Shown piece by piece: positions 52,426 to 62,108 of a stretch of DNA of 64,000 nucleotides (within the stretch, counting starts at the first letter, position 1; each line of letters begins with the position of its first letter). Origin of the DNA: Cycloclasticus sp. 46_120_T64. GTDB lineage: Bacteria > Pseudomonadota > Gammaproteobacteria > Methylococcales > Cycloclasticaceae. The stretch lies in contig MAAM01000006.1 of assembly GCA_002162695.1 (NCBI GenBank), positions 182,065 through 246,064 on the forward strand. Reading direction: 5' to 3'. The notes beneath the pieces are model-generated. The model worked only from the letters and a program-made list of their open reading frames with translations. It was not told where the DNA came from and did not search any database. The position numbers were made by a program, and so were the translations under genes.

Positions 52426-54465
52426 CTAGTGAACAACATAATCGTAAAGGTCTGAAATTTCTTCTTGAGACAGTTTTTCACCCCAAGCCGGCATTTGACC
52501 CTTGCCGTTAGAAACAGAGTTCATAAAACGCTCTTTTTGTCCTTCTGGAAAGGTTCTCAAGTCATACGTTGTACCCGATGTTTTCATCTTAACACCATGA
52601 CAATGCGAACACGTTTGCTCATAAAGCTCTGCACCATGTTTCACCGAAGCGCTCCATGTTGTTTCATCATCCACGACGTCCGCTTTAGCTGATTTAATAA
52701 CCGGAGGCAGAATTGTTTCTGCGGCAACCGTGCTGTTACTGCCTTCGCCTAAATCAAACACCCAAATAGAACCACCGGCATTTACATTTTTAAGCTTAGG
52801 ATCACCGGAGAATGCGTTATACACCCCACCAATACCACTCACTACGGCAATATACTGTTTACCATCTAATTGATAAGTAATTGGCGGTGCAATAATGCCC
52901 GAACTGGTTCTAAATTCCCAAAGCTTCTCACCCGTTTTTGCATTAAAGGCATATAACTCACCCGTTTGTGCACCAGAAAACACCAAGTTACCCTTAGTTA
53001 CCAAGGTTCCACCATTCATTGGAATCGTTGATGGGAACTGCCATACCGTTTTACCGGTGGTTGGCTCAATCGCTTTCAAATAACCCTTAGGCTCATCTGG
53101 CAATAACCATTCGAACGTCATGCCAATATAGAAAATACCCGGTTTATATTCTTGTTGAACCGGTGTGTATTTCCAACCAATATTGAAGGTATTAGCATAA
53201 GCCAAACCTGTTTCTGGGCTAAATGACATTGGTGCAACATTTTTACCACCAAAAGCGGATGGCCAAATTTCAGTTTGCTCGCCAGTGGCAATCATGTTTT
53301 TAACACGTTCAGCACGAATTGGACGCCCAGTTTCCATATCAATACCGTCGGCCCAGTTAAGCTTATCAACATATTGATTCGCTTTTAATAACTCACCGGT
53401 TACTCTATCGATCACATAGAAATAGCCATTACGATTAGCTTGAATAAGCACTTTTCTTGGCGTTCCATCGATATCAATATCGATCAACATCGGATCATTC
53501 ACACCATCGTAATCAAACGGATCATTCGGGGTAAATTGGTAATGCCACACGAGTTCGCCCGTTGTCGGTCTAATCGCAATAATACTATTGGTATAAAGGT
53601 TATCCCCTGGGTGCATTGCCGCATTCCAAGGTGCTGCATTACCCACGCCCCAGTAAACTAGGTCTAAGTCTTTATCATAAGAACCGATCAACCAAGTTGG
53701 GCCACCGCCTCGTTTCCAATCATCACCTTCCCAAGTATCACCACCTGGCTCACCGGGTTCTGGAATGGTGTAAAAGCGCCATAATAGCTCACCTGTTTTT
53801 GGGTCACGGCCATCAATAAAAGCTCTAACTCCAAACTCACCACCCGACATACCGGTAATCAGCACCCCATTGGCGACTAAAGGCGCACTGGTCATGGAGA
53901 AACCTTCTTTCACGTCAGCGGCAACTTCATCCCAAATGATCGTGCCATTTTTAGGGTCCATTGCTAATACGTGATTATCAAGCGTTGCACGGTATAAAAC
54001 ACCATCATGATAAGTCACACCGCGGTTAGTAATACCACAACAGGTCACGGTATCGGCTGGGTATTCAATCATCGACTTCCATAGCTGTCTGCCTGTTTTA
54101 GCGTCAATCGCAAAGGTCGAGTTATGATTCGTCGCATACATGATGCCATCAATCACAATAGGCTGGGTTGATTGGCCACGGTTATCCCCCATGGATAATA
54201 CCCATGCCGGCTTCAAACTGTGAACATTCTTATCATTGATTTGTGTCACTTCAGCAAAACGCTGAAGATTTTGTGCTACGCCGTAAAAGGGCACCGATAC
54301 ATCAGCTTCAGTAACAGGCTCAACACTGTTCTCGGCCAGCACCTCTTTTTCAGGCACCACAACCGCAGCCTCGTTGACTTGGCTGGACGCTGCTTCAGTC
54401 GCCGCCTTGTCATCACTACAAGCCACCAAAAAGGTGGCCATTAAAAAGAAAACTATTTTTTTCAT
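52426..54465 (-). CDS. PQQ-dependent quinohemoprotein dehydrogenase, lipoprotein
   Basis: 679 residues from the ATG at 54465. A lipobox LVAC (C16) ends the signal. The eight-blade PQQ domain shows adjacent C142-C143, metal ligands E210 (SGGEFGVR), N276 (GNAAPWN) and D318 in NDPFDYDG; Asp at +2 (D320) is the position filled by Asp in lanthanide-dependent enzymes. A C-terminal cytochrome c has CSHCHG near 619 and GQMPAWG. It oxidises an alcohol or similar substrate in the periplasm. No PQQ biosynthesis genes are in the window. Confidence 0.9.
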   Translation of the reverse strand: MKKIVFFLMATFLVACSDDKAATEAASSQVNEAAVVVPEKEVLAENSVEPVTEADVSVPFYGVAQNLQRFAEVTQINDKNVHSLKPAWVLSMGDNRGQSTQPIVIDGIMYATNHNSTFAIDAKTGRQLWKSMIEYPADTVTCCGITNRGVTYHDGVLYRATLDNHVLAMDPKNGTIIWDEVAADVKEGFSMTSAPLVANGVLITGMSGGEFGVRAFIDGRDPKTGELLWRFYTIPEPGEPGGDTWEGDDWKRGGGPTWLIGSYDKDLDLVYWGVGNAAPWNAAMHPGDNLYTNSIIAIRPTTGELVWHYQFTPNDPFDYDGVNDPMLIDIDIDGTPRKVLIQANRNGYFYVIDRVTGELLKANQYVDKLNWADGIDMETGRPIRAERVKNMIATGEQTEIWPSAFGGKNVAPMSFSPETGLAYANTFNIGWKYTPVQQEYKPGIFYIGMTFEWLLPDEPKGYLKAIEPTTGKTVWQFPSTIPMNGGTLVTKGNLVFSGAQTGELYAFNAKTGEKLWEFRTSSGIIAPPITYQLDGKQYIAVVSGIGGVYNAFSGDPKLKNVNAGGSIWVFDLGEGSNSTVAAETILPPVIKSAKADVVDDETTWSASVKHGAELYEQTCSHCHGVKMKTSGTTYDLRTFPEGQKERFMNSVSNGKGQMPAWGEKLSQEEISDLYDYVVH

Positions 54466-54564
54466 TGTCCCATGTCCCATTAATATTATTTTATTGATAA
54501 CAACAGTCAGTTCTATCAGATTTCCAGCGATAAATATACCACCGAACTAAACAGCCCGTGATAA

Positions 54565-55938
54565 TTACGCCAATAATAAGGCTAAAATATCGCGGGTTTT
54601 CTCTTTCATCAACTCGACATTGCCTTTCGACTCGACATTCAAACGCACCACAGGTTCGGTATTTGAGCGTCTTAAATTAAAACGCCAACGGTCGAATTCC
54701 ACCCCGATACCATCGGTAAGATCCACCTTAACAGCCTGTTCTTTATACGCTGCTAATACTCGATCAATCGAGCCTTCGGGGTCGTCTAACTTACTGTTTA
54801 TTTCACCCGATGATGGGTACGCCGCTATCCGTTCCGCCACCAATTGTGACAACTTTTTATTTTTAGCATTCAATAAACCGGCCACCAATAACCAAGGAAT
54901 CATTCCGCTGTCACAATAAGCAAAGTCTCTAAAGTAATGATGCGCACTCATTTCTCCACCGTACACCGCATCTTCCTTACGCATACGCTCTTTAATGAAG
55001 GCGTGGCCCGTTTTACTCATAATCGCTTCGCCACCGGCCGCCTCAACAATGTCGATGGTGTTCCAGGTTAAACGCGGATCATAAATAATTTTTGCTTCAG
55101 GGGTCGTCGCCAAAAAGGCGTCGGCCAATAAACCGACGATATAATAGCCTTCAATAAAGTCACCGTTTTCATCGAACAAGAAACAACGGTCAAAATCGCC
55201 ATCCCAAGCAATACCCATATCGGCGCCATGCGCTTTCACCGCCTCAGCGGTCGCAGGGCGATTCTCAACGAGTAAGGGGTTAGGGATTCCATGCGGAAAG
55301 GAACCGTCGGCTTCATGATGAATTTTTATAAATTCAATCGGTACCGACGCTTGCTGAAAACGCTTTTCCAGCTCATCAATCACGTGACCTGCAGCACCAT
55401 TGCCGGCGTTAACCACGAGCTTTAGCGGTTTTAAATCATCGGTATTTAGGTAGGTTAATAAATGGTCGACATACGCAGATAAGGTTGAAATATGCTCGGT
55501 TGTCCCTCTTACTTGACCGGCAATTTCCTTGAAATCATTCTGTTCGGCGAGCTGCTGAATATCGTTTAACCCGGTATCACCACTGATCGGTTTTGAATCC
55601 TCACGTACCAACTTCATTCCGTTGTAGTCAATAGGGTTATGGCTCGCGGTGACTTCAACCCCACCATCGACGCCGAGGTATTTGGTGGCAAAATAAATTT
55701 CCTCAGTGCCAACCATACCAATATCTAATACATCAACCCCGGCATCTTTCAAACCATTCGCCACCGCGGCCTTTAGTGCCGGACTGGTTTCACGTATATC
55801 ACCACCAATCACTATTTTTTTTGCCTGTAAATATTGGCCAAAGGCACGACCAATTCGGTAGGCAATATCTTCATCTAATTCTGTTCCAAGCTGCCCTCTA
55901 ATATCGTAGGCTTTAAAACAACTCAATCGCTCAGTCAT
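54565..55938 (-). CDS. algC: Phosphomannomutase/phosphoglucomutase
   Basis: About 457 residues from the ATG at 55938 ([18 protein letters not shown]). The phosphoserine loop is [16 protein letters not shown], the metal loop [14 protein letters not shown], the sugar loop [12 protein letters not shown] and the phosphate loop [12 protein letters not shown]. Interconverts mannose-6-P and mannose-1-P (and often the glucose pair). It follows manC by 64 bp and would feed it for GDP-mannose; it closes the nucleotide-sugar operon. The symbol manB would serve equally. Confidence 0.93.
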   Translation of the reverse strand: MTERLSCFKAYDIRGQLGTELDEDIAYRIGRAFGQYLQAKKIVIGGDIRETSPALKAAVANGLKDAGVDVLDIGMVGTEEIYFATKYLGVDGGVEVTASHNPIDYNGMKLVREDSKPISGDTGLNDIQQLAEQNDFKEIAGQVRGTTEHISTLSAYVDHLLTYLNTDDLKPLKLVVNAGNGAAGHVIDELEKRFQQASVPIEFIKIHHEADGSFPHGIPNPLLVENRPATAEAVKAHGADMGIAWDGDFDRCFLFDENGDFIEGYYIVGLLADAFLATTPEAKIIYDPRLTWNTIDIVEAAGGEAIMSKTGHAFIKERMRKEDAVYGGEMSAHHYFRDFAYCDSGMIPWLLVAGLLNAKNKKLSQLVAERIAAYPSSGEINSKLDDPEGSIDRVLAAYKEQAVKVDLTDGIGVEFDRWRFNLRRSNTEPVVRLNVESKGNVELMKEKTRDILALLLA

Positions 55939-56002
55939 ATTTATTCTCTTATTAGTATTTAAGTTAGCCTGGAGCACTGACTCCAAAGCTTTATTATTTT
56001 AT

Positions 56003-57403
56003 CTAGCCGCGTTGGTAGTTATCCGCAAAACGAACAATATCGTCTTCACCCAAGTAACTACCCGATTGCACTTCTATCATTTCCAAGGGCACACAGCCTG
56101 GATTATGTAAGCGGTGTTTAACGCCTAATGGAATATAGGTCGACTCATTTTCACTCAACAATAATACCTTCTCCCCACAAGTGACTTCTGCTGTACCACT
56201 CACTACAATCCAGTGTTCAGCTCGGTGATGGTGCATTTGCAAAGATAAGGAAGCCCCAACATTAACGGTGATACGTTTCACTTGGAAACGCTCACCTAGG
56301 TCTATCGAATCGTAGTTCCCCCAAGGGCGATAACATAGGCGGTGGCTCTCGGCCTCTGGCCGCTGGTCTTTAAGCAAACGGCTAACAATATGTTTCACCT
56401 GCTGGGCACTTTCTTTACTCGCTACCATCACCGCATCGGCGGTTTCAACCACCACAACATCATCCAAACCCAATACCGAAACGAGGCGGTGCTCACTATG
56501 AACGTAAGAATTACTCACCTCATCGATCATCACGTCACCTTGCACAACGTTGTTATTGGCGTCTTGCTCGGCACACTCCCAAAGCGATGACCAAGAACCC
56601 ACGTCATTCCAACCCGCATCAAGCGGCACCACAACCGCCTTACTGGTATGTTCCATTACCGCGTAGTCAATAGAGTCCGCTGGACAGGCTTCAAACGCCT
56701 CGGTATGCAAACGAGTAAAGTCTAAATCTTTAACACCCTTTGCTAACGCATCAACGCAGCTGCTGAGTATTTCTGGCGAATGCTGTTCCAATTCACTCAA
56801 TAAGGCCGACGCCTTAAACATAAACATACCGCTGTTCCAATAATACAATCCAGAATCCACATACTGCTTGGCCGTCGCTAAGTCGGGTTTTTCGACAAAG
56901 GCCTTGACCTCACTCAGTGTATTTTTCTCTGCGGCTTGAATATAACCATAACCAGTATTGGGTGCCGTCGGCACGATCCCAAAGGTTACTAAATACCCTG
57001 CCTGAGCTTGCTTCTGCGCTACTTCAATCGCTCGATGAAAAGCCGCAACATCCTCAATCACATGATCGGCAGCCAACACCAATAAAACAGGGTCTTCCCC
57101 CGATTGTGCGGCTTGCAAAGCGGCAATCGCCAAGGCCGGCGCGGTATTGCGCCCAAAGGGTTCTAAAATAATGCTACTGCTATTTACTTCAAGTTCGTGT
57201 AATTGCTCCGCCACCATAAAACGATGATCATTATTACAAACCACGATCGGTGCGCTTATTCCATCGAGGCCATCCAAGCGTAACAAGGTGTCTTGGAACA
57301 TCGTGTGCTCACCAAATAAGGAAATAAACTGCTTCGGTTTGTGTTTTCTTGATAAAGGCCAAAGGCGCGTGCCGTTGCCCCCTGACATTATTACTGGGAT
57401 CAT
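56003..57403 (-). CDS. manC: Mannose-1-phosphate guanylyltransferase / mannose-6-phosphate isomerase
   Basis: 466 residues, bifunctional type II enzyme. The N-terminal nucleotidyltransferase has VIMSGGNGTRLWPLSRK and KPKQFISLFG, with FVEKPD further on; the C-terminal cupin isomerase has YRPWGNYDSID and LQMHHHRAEHWIVVSG. It makes GDP-mannose from mannose-1-P and can isomerise fructose-6-P. It is encoded between rfbB and algC on the same strand. Confidence 0.95.
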   Translation of the reverse strand: MIPVIMSGGNGTRLWPLSRKHKPKQFISLFGEHTMFQDTLLRLDGLDGISAPIVVCNNDHRFMVAEQLHELEVNSSSIILEPFGRNTAPALAIAALQAAQSGEDPVLLVLAADHVIEDVAAFHRAIEVAQKQAQAGYLVTFGIVPTAPNTGYGYIQAAEKNTLSEVKAFVEKPDLATAKQYVDSGLYYWNSGMFMFKASALLSELEQHSPEILSSCVDALAKGVKDLDFTRLHTEAFEACPADSIDYAVMEHTSKAVVVPLDAGWNDVGSWSSLWECAEQDANNNVVQGDVMIDEVSNSYVHSEHRLVSVLGLDDVVVVETADAVMVASKESAQQVKHIVSRLLKDQRPEAESHRLCYRPWGNYDSIDLGERFQVKRITVNVGASLSLQMHHHRAEHWIVVSGTAEVTCGEKVLLLSENESTYIPLGVKHRLHNPGCVPLEMIEVQSGSYLGEDDIVRFADNYQRG

Positions 57404-57423
57404 ACTACTGTCCTTGTTGATTA

Positions 57424-58470
57424 TTATTGTTGATAACTTCCATCTAAAACGTGTTCACACCAAGCTTGATTAGCTAAGTACCATTGTACAGTTTTCCGAA
57501 TTCCACTCTCAAAGGTTTCTAGCGGAGTCCAATTAAGTTCTTGTTGAATTTTACTCGCATCAATCGCGTAGCGCACATCATGCCCCGCCCGATCGGCAAC
57601 ATAGCTAATTAAGTCCTGATATTGTTCGACGCCAGCCGGTTTGTCAGGCGCTAATTCTTCTAACAACTGACAAATCGTTTTCACCACCTCGATGTTCTGC
57701 ATCTCATTATGCCCGCCAATATTATAGGTTTCGGCAATAGCTCCCGTGGTGGCCACCAACACCAAGGCCCTCGCGTGGTCTTCTACGTATAACCAATCCC
57801 GTATTTGATGCCCTCGACCATAAACCGGTAATGGCTTACCGGCCAAAGCGTTAAGAATAACCAATGGGATTAGTTTTTCAGGGAAGTGATAAGGCCCATA
57901 ATTATTCGAACAATTGGTAATCAACGTTGGAAAACCGTAGGTTCTATGCCAAGCCCGCACGAGATGATCAGAACTCGCTTTGCTGGCTGAGTACGGTGAA
58001 CTCGGTGCATACGGGGTCGACTCGGTAAACAGTTCATCGGTACCTTCTAAATCTCCGTACACCTCATCGGTTGAGACGTGGTGAAAACGAAAACCGGCTT
58101 TCTTCACTTCGCCGAGTGTCAGCCAATACTGCCTCGCTTGTTCCAGCAAGGTATAAGTGCCAATAATATTGGTATGAATAAATTCTGCCGGCCCATCAAT
58201 AGAGCGGTCCACATGTGATTCAGCGGCTAAATGCATAATAATATCGGGCTGATACTGTGCTAATACACGTTGAATTTCCGTCGCATCACAGATATCCACC
58301 TGTTCAAAACTGTAACGTGAATGGCCACTTATCGAGGCTAAGGATTCTAAGTTTCCCGCATACGTTAACTTATCAACATTAACCACGCGATAATCCGCAC
58401 CGTTCATTAAGTGCCTGATAACGGCTGAACCAATAAAACCAGCCCCCCCAGTGACTAAAACTGTTGTCAT
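57424..58470 (-). CDS. rfbB: dTDP-glucose 4,6-dehydratase
   Basis: 348 residues from the ATG at 58470 ([18 protein letters not shown]); the longer open frame overlaps rfbD. It has [26 protein letters not shown], the catalytic [12 protein letters not shown] and [18 protein letters not shown]. It converts dTDP-glucose to the 4-keto-6-deoxy sugar, the second step of dTDP-rhamnose synthesis. The gene order here is rfbA, rfbC, rfbD, rfbB. Confidence 0.96.
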   Translation of the reverse strand: MTTVLVTGGAGFIGSAVIRHLMNGADYRVVNVDKLTYAGNLESLASISGHSRYSFEQVDICDATEIQRVLAQYQPDIIMHLAAESHVDRSIDGPAEFIHTNIIGTYTLLEQARQYWLTLGEVKKAGFRFHHVSTDEVYGDLEGTDELFTESTPYAPSSPYSASKASSDHLVRAWHRTYGFPTLITNCSNNYGPYHFPEKLIPLVILNALAGKPLPVYGRGHQIRDWLYVEDHARALVLVATTGAIAETYNIGGHNEMQNIEVVKTICQLLEELAPDKPAGVEQYQDLISYVADRAGHDVRYAIDASKIQQELNWTPLETFESGIRKTVQWYLANQAWCEHVLDGSYQQ

Positions 58471-58472
58471 TA

Positions 58473-59360
58473 TTATGTTTCCTTTAAGGCCGCTAAGCAG
58501 TGTATTAATGAATCTTTCCAATAGGGTATTTTTAAAGCAAACTGCTGTTTAATCTTCGCCTTGTTTAACAAACTATAGTGCGGCCGTATTGCTGCAGTTG
58601 GGTAGTCCTTGGTTTCAATCGGCAGTACCTCACAATCGATGCTACTTAACTCAAAAATAGCTTTCGCAAAGTCGTACCAGCTACAAACACCTTCGTTGCT
58701 ATAGTGATAAAGCTGTGTCGTGATGCCTTGCTGATTGAATGACTGATGAGTCACAAGCTGCATTATCGTCTCGGCTAAATCTGGGGCATACGTTGGGCTG
58801 CCCAGCTGATCAAAAATAACCGTTAACGTATCTCGTTGCCCGCCTAGCTTTAACATCGTTTTAACAAAATTATTAGCAAACGGCGAATACACCCAAGAGG
58901 TGCGAATAATTAATGCATCCAACGGCATGGTCTTGAATACCGCTTGCTCACCCGCTAGCTTGGTCGCCCCGTAAACACTTTGCGGGTCGACCTTATCAGT
59001 TTCAATGTAAGGCCTGAACTGTTCACCATTGAACACATAATCGGTGGATATATGGATAAACTTAACTTGCTGCTTAACGGCTATGCTGGCAAGCTTTGCT
59101 ACCGCGAGATGGTTAATCGCATCGGCTAGCTCGAGCTCGTCTTCAGCCCGGTCAACCGCTGTATAAGCCGCGCAATTAATGATCAGATCAAACGAATGCT
59201 GCTGGAAATACGCCTCTATACTGCTGTCTTGCGCTAAATCGAAGCTAGCACGGTCGGCAAACACAAACTCATACTGCGGGTAATGAGCCGCTAGTTGCTG
59301 GAACGACTGCCCCAGCTGCCCACTGGCTCCATTGACCAATATCGACTGAAGATTAGGCAT
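58473..59360 (-). CDS. rfbD: dTDP-4-dehydrorhamnose reductase
   Basis: About 295 residues from the ATG at 59360 ([20 protein letters not shown]), overlapping the rfbC stop by 8 nt; a TTG three codons upstream is less likely. [26 protein letters not shown] and the catalytic [12 protein letters not shown] mark the RmlD SDR family. It performs the last step to dTDP-L-rhamnose. rfbB follows after two bases. Confidence 0.94.
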   Translation of the reverse strand: MPNLQSILVNGASGQLGQSFQQLAAHYPQYEFVFADRASFDLAQDSSIEAYFQQHSFDLIINCAAYTAVDRAEDELELADAINHLAVAKLASIAVKQQVKFIHISTDYVFNGEQFRPYIETDKVDPQSVYGATKLAGEQAVFKTMPLDALIIRTSWVYSPFANNFVKTMLKLGGQRDTLTVIFDQLGSPTYAPDLAETIMQLVTHQSFNQQGITTQLYHYSNEGVCSWYDFAKAIFELSSIDCEVLPIETKDYPTAAIRPHYSLLNKAKIKQQFALKIPYWKDSLIHCLAALKET

Positions 59361-59928
59361 AATAATCAACGTTCACATCAAAACAATCTGCCAACTCAGC
59401 GAGTAATGGCTGCTTAGTATCTTTCTCCGACAATAATAAGCTGGCTTGCGGCAACTGCCAGTCAATCGCCAATGCTGGGTCAGCAAATGCCAAGCCGCGA
59501 TCACACTCGGGGGAATAATAATTATCGACCTTATAAGCGAACGTTGCCGTATCACTCAACACCACAAAACCGTGGGCAAAACCACGCGGCACAAACATTT
59601 GTTTCTTGTTTTCAGCGCTCAGCTCAACCGCCACGTAGTGACCAAAAGTATCACTGCCCTGCCTAATATCAACCGCCACATCAAGCACTCTGCCGTCAAT
59701 AACCCGTACCAACTTACTCTGCGCGTGTGGAGCTAACTGAAAGTGCAAACCACGAAGTACGCCTTTGGATGATTTCGATTCATTATCCTGCACAAAATCA
59801 ACCCGATGGCCCACTGCAGCTTCAAACAAGTCTTGGCGGAATGTTTCTACAAAATACCCACGATCGTCGCCGTGAACGAGCGGCTCTAGCACCAGAACAT
59901 CGGTTATTTTTTGAGGAGTAAACTTCAT
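59353..59928 (-). CDS. rfbC: dTDP-4-dehydrorhamnose 3,5-epimerase
   Basis: 191 residues: LVLEPLVHGDDRGYFVETF, QDNESKSSKGVLRGLHFQL with the catalytic His, FVPRGFAHGFVVLSD and YYSPECDRGLAFADPALAIDW, the full RmlC cupin pattern. It epimerises the 4-keto sugar for rhamnose. It starts 3 nt after rfbA ends and overlaps rfbD. Confidence 0.96.
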   Translation of the reverse strand: MKFTPQKITDVLVLEPLVHGDDRGYFVETFRQDLFEAAVGHRVDFVQDNESKSSKGVLRGLHFQLAPHAQSKLVRVIDGRVLDVAVDIRQGSDTFGHYVAVELSAENKKQMFVPRGFAHGFVVLSDTATFAYKVDNYYSPECDRGLAFADPALAIDWQLPQASLLLSEKDTKQPLLAELADCFDVNVDYYA

Positions 59929-59931
59929 TTA

Positions 59932-60813
59932 CTAAATACCTTCTTCCGCACGTTTCAATAAATACTGGCCATATTGATTTTTAGCCAAGGGTTTAGCCAA
60001 TTCGATCAACTGCTGCTTAGAAATGTAACCTTGTTCGAAGGCAATTTCTTCTAAACAAGCCACCTTTAAACCCTGCCGTTTTTCTATTGTTTCAATAAAC
60101 TGAGCGGCTTCCAATAAGCTTTCATGAGTACCGGTATCAAGCCAAGCATAACCACGGCCCATCAGCTCAACTTTCAAGCGTTTTTCAAGTAAATAAGCTT
60201 GGTTAACACTGGTGATCTCAAGCTCACCTCGTTCAGAGGGCTCCACCTCTTTGGCTTTTTGAATGACATCATTAGGGTAAAAATACAAACCTGTCACCGC
60301 ATAATTACTTTTCGGTTCTGTCGGTTTTTCCTCAAGACTCACCACGACCCCATCGGCATCAAACTCTGCGACCCCATAACGTTCAGGGTCAGCGACGCGA
60401 TAACCAAACACCGTTGCCTTATCTTGTTCATTCACATTGGCAACCGCCTGCGCCAACATATTGGTTAAGTCATGGCCGTGGTAAATATTATCTCCAAGCA
60501 CCAAGCAGACGTCATCATCCGCAATAAACTCTTCACCTAAAATAAAAGCTTGCGCCAAACCATCAGGAGACGGTTGCACAATATATTCAAAGCGTATGCC
60601 TAATTCAGTACCATCACCAAGTAAGCGCTGAAAACCGGCTTGATCTTCTGGCGTAGTAATCACCAGAATGTCCTTAATACCCGCTAGCATTAACACTGAA
60701 ATAGGGTAATAAATCATCGGTTTATCGTAAAGCGGTACTAATTGCTTAGAAACACCACGCGTAATTGGATACAAACGGGTACCACTCCCCCCCGCTAAGA
60801 CAATTCCTTTCAC
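59932..60813 (-). CDS. rfbA: Glucose-1-phosphate thymidylyltransferase
   Basis: 293 residues from the GTG at 60813, which has AAGGAG five bases upstream and puts [19 protein letters not shown] at the N-terminus, as in the family; the longer in-frame start at 60876 adds 21 residues with no family sequence. [29 protein letters not shown] and [11 protein letters not shown] follow. First committed step to dTDP-rhamnose. It heads the operon and is divergent from galE. Confidence 0.95.
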   Translation of the reverse strand: MKGIVLAGGSGTRLYPITRGVSKQLVPLYDKPMIYYPISVLMLAGIKDILVITTPEDQAGFQRLLGDGTELGIRFEYIVQPSPDGLAQAFILGEEFIADDDVCLVLGDNIYHGHDLTNMLAQAVANVNEQDKATVFGYRVADPERYGVAEFDADGVVVSLEEKPTEPKSNYAVTGLYFYPNDVIQKAKEVEPSERGELEITSVNQAYLLEKRLKVELMGRGYAWLDTGTHESLLEAAQFIETIEKRQGLKVACLEEIAFEQGYISKQQLIELAKPLAKNQYGQYLLKRAEEGI

Positions 60814-61001
60814 ACCAGACTCCTTTTCCACATTATTGTGGCTTTTAAGCCACTGTTTTATTTGTAGTAACCACATATTTTATATGGATCTTAGGCCTAG
60901 CTGATAAATTTCATTCTCCTTTTTAAGCATATTCATCGCTGAGCTTCCTGACCCAAACGCTCTTTCTTGTATACTGGCATTTTTTATTAACGGACGAATA
61001 A

Positions 61002-62039
61002 ATGATATTAGTAACCGGTGGCGCTGGCTATATTGCTTCACATACTTGCATAGAATTACTGCAGGCCGGCTATGAAGTACTGGCCATCGACAATCTATCT
61101 AACGCCAGCAAAGAATCCTTGCAGCGAGTACAAAAAATAACCGGCAAAAAACTCACCTTTATTAAGGGTGATATACGCAATGAACAATTAATGGCAGAAA
61201 CATTTCAGCAATATAATATTGCTGCGGTTATTCATTTTGCGGGGTTGAAAGCCGTTGGCGAATCCTGTGCGATGCCCCTTGAGTATTACGATAACAACAT
61301 CAACAGCACCTTAGTCCTCACACAGGCGATGCAGGCGGCTAATTGCAAAAAGCTGGTCTTCAGCTCGTCAGCTACCGTGTATGGCAACCCAGAAAAACTC
61401 CCACTCACCGAAGACATGCCATTATCGGCTACCAACCCTTATGGCCGCTCGAAGCTCATTATTGAAGAAATATTACGCGACTTACCAATAGCCGATGCCA
61501 TCAAGCAAACAAACCCCCCTTGGTCGGTGGCGCTGCTGCGTTATTTCAACCCTGTGGGCGCCCACCAATCCGGCTTAATCGGTGAAGATCCAAGTGACAC
61601 ACCGAATAACTTAATGCCATTTATCACCCAAACGGCCATTGGTCGGCGTGAAAAACTCGCTATTTTCGGTGATGATTACGACACCGTAGATGGCACCGGT
61701 GTTCGCGACTACATTCACGTCGTTGACCTTGCATTGGGACACGTTAAAGCCGTTGAAAAACTCCTATCGGCCGGTGGAATCGAGGGTGTTCAAGCCTACA
61801 ACCTGGGTACAGGCACGGGTATTAGCGTTTTAGAAATGCTCAACGCCTTCGCCAAAACCAATAAAGTTAAAGTACCTTATGAAATTGTCCCGCGCCGCGC
61901 CGGTGATATTGCCGCCTGCTATGCCGATGTTAGCCGGGCAAAAAAAGAACTCAATTGGCAGGCCACACGCCAGTTAGAAGATATGGTCAAAGACAGTTGG
62001 CACTGGCAGAGTAAAAACCCTAAGGGTTATAAAAACTAG
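61002..62039 (+). CDS. galE: UDP-glucose 4-epimerase
   Basis: 345 residues: ILVTGGAGYIASHTCIELL at the NAD site, HFAGLKAVGES, SSSATVYGNPE, the catalytic YGRSKLIIEEIL and YFNPVGAHQSGLIGEDP. It interconverts UDP-glucose and UDP-galactose (possibly the GlcNAc pair), another precursor supply for the glycan genes. It is divergent from rfbA across 188 bp that must hold promoters for both; a possible -10 TATACT lies near 60972 but no convincing -35 was found. Confidence 0.95.
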   Translation: MILVTGGAGYIASHTCIELLQAGYEVLAIDNLSNASKESLQRVQKITGKKLTFIKGDIRNEQLMAETFQQYNIAAVIHFAGLKAVGESCAMPLEYYDNNINSTLVLTQAMQAANCKKLVFSSSATVYGNPEKLPLTEDMPLSATNPYGRSKLIIEEILRDLPIADAIKQTNPPWSVALLRYFNPVGAHQSGLIGEDPSDTPNNLMPFITQTAIGRREKLAIFGDDYDTVDGTGVRDYIHVVDLALGHVKAVEKLLSAGGIEGVQAYNLGTGTGISVLEMLNAFAKTNKVKVPYEIVPRRAGDIAACYADVSRAKKELNWQATRQLEDMVKDSWHWQSKNPKGYKN

Positions 62040-62055
62040 ACGCTACGCTAGCGTT

Positions 62056-62097
62056 ACTCAGCCTCAAATATGCTGAGGCTGAGTTGACAAAAAAAGG
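62056..62097. terminator. Bidirectional terminator between galE and acyl-CoA synthetase
   Basis: Perfect 11-bp stem ACTCAGCCTCA / TGAGGCTGAGT (62056-62066 and 62074-62084) with a 7-nt loop in the gap between convergent genes. An A-run lies just after it on the plus strand. Confidence 0.75.
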
Positions 62098-62108
62098 TTT
62101 CCGCTCGG

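Noticed and set aside
44088-60903. CTTAGGCCTAGCTG occurs in two divergent intergenic regions (44088-44101 and 60890-60903) as a possible shared operator with the palindrome TAGGCCTA.
   Set aside because: A 14-base match between two places in 64 kb is expected several times by chance, and no further copies were noticed.
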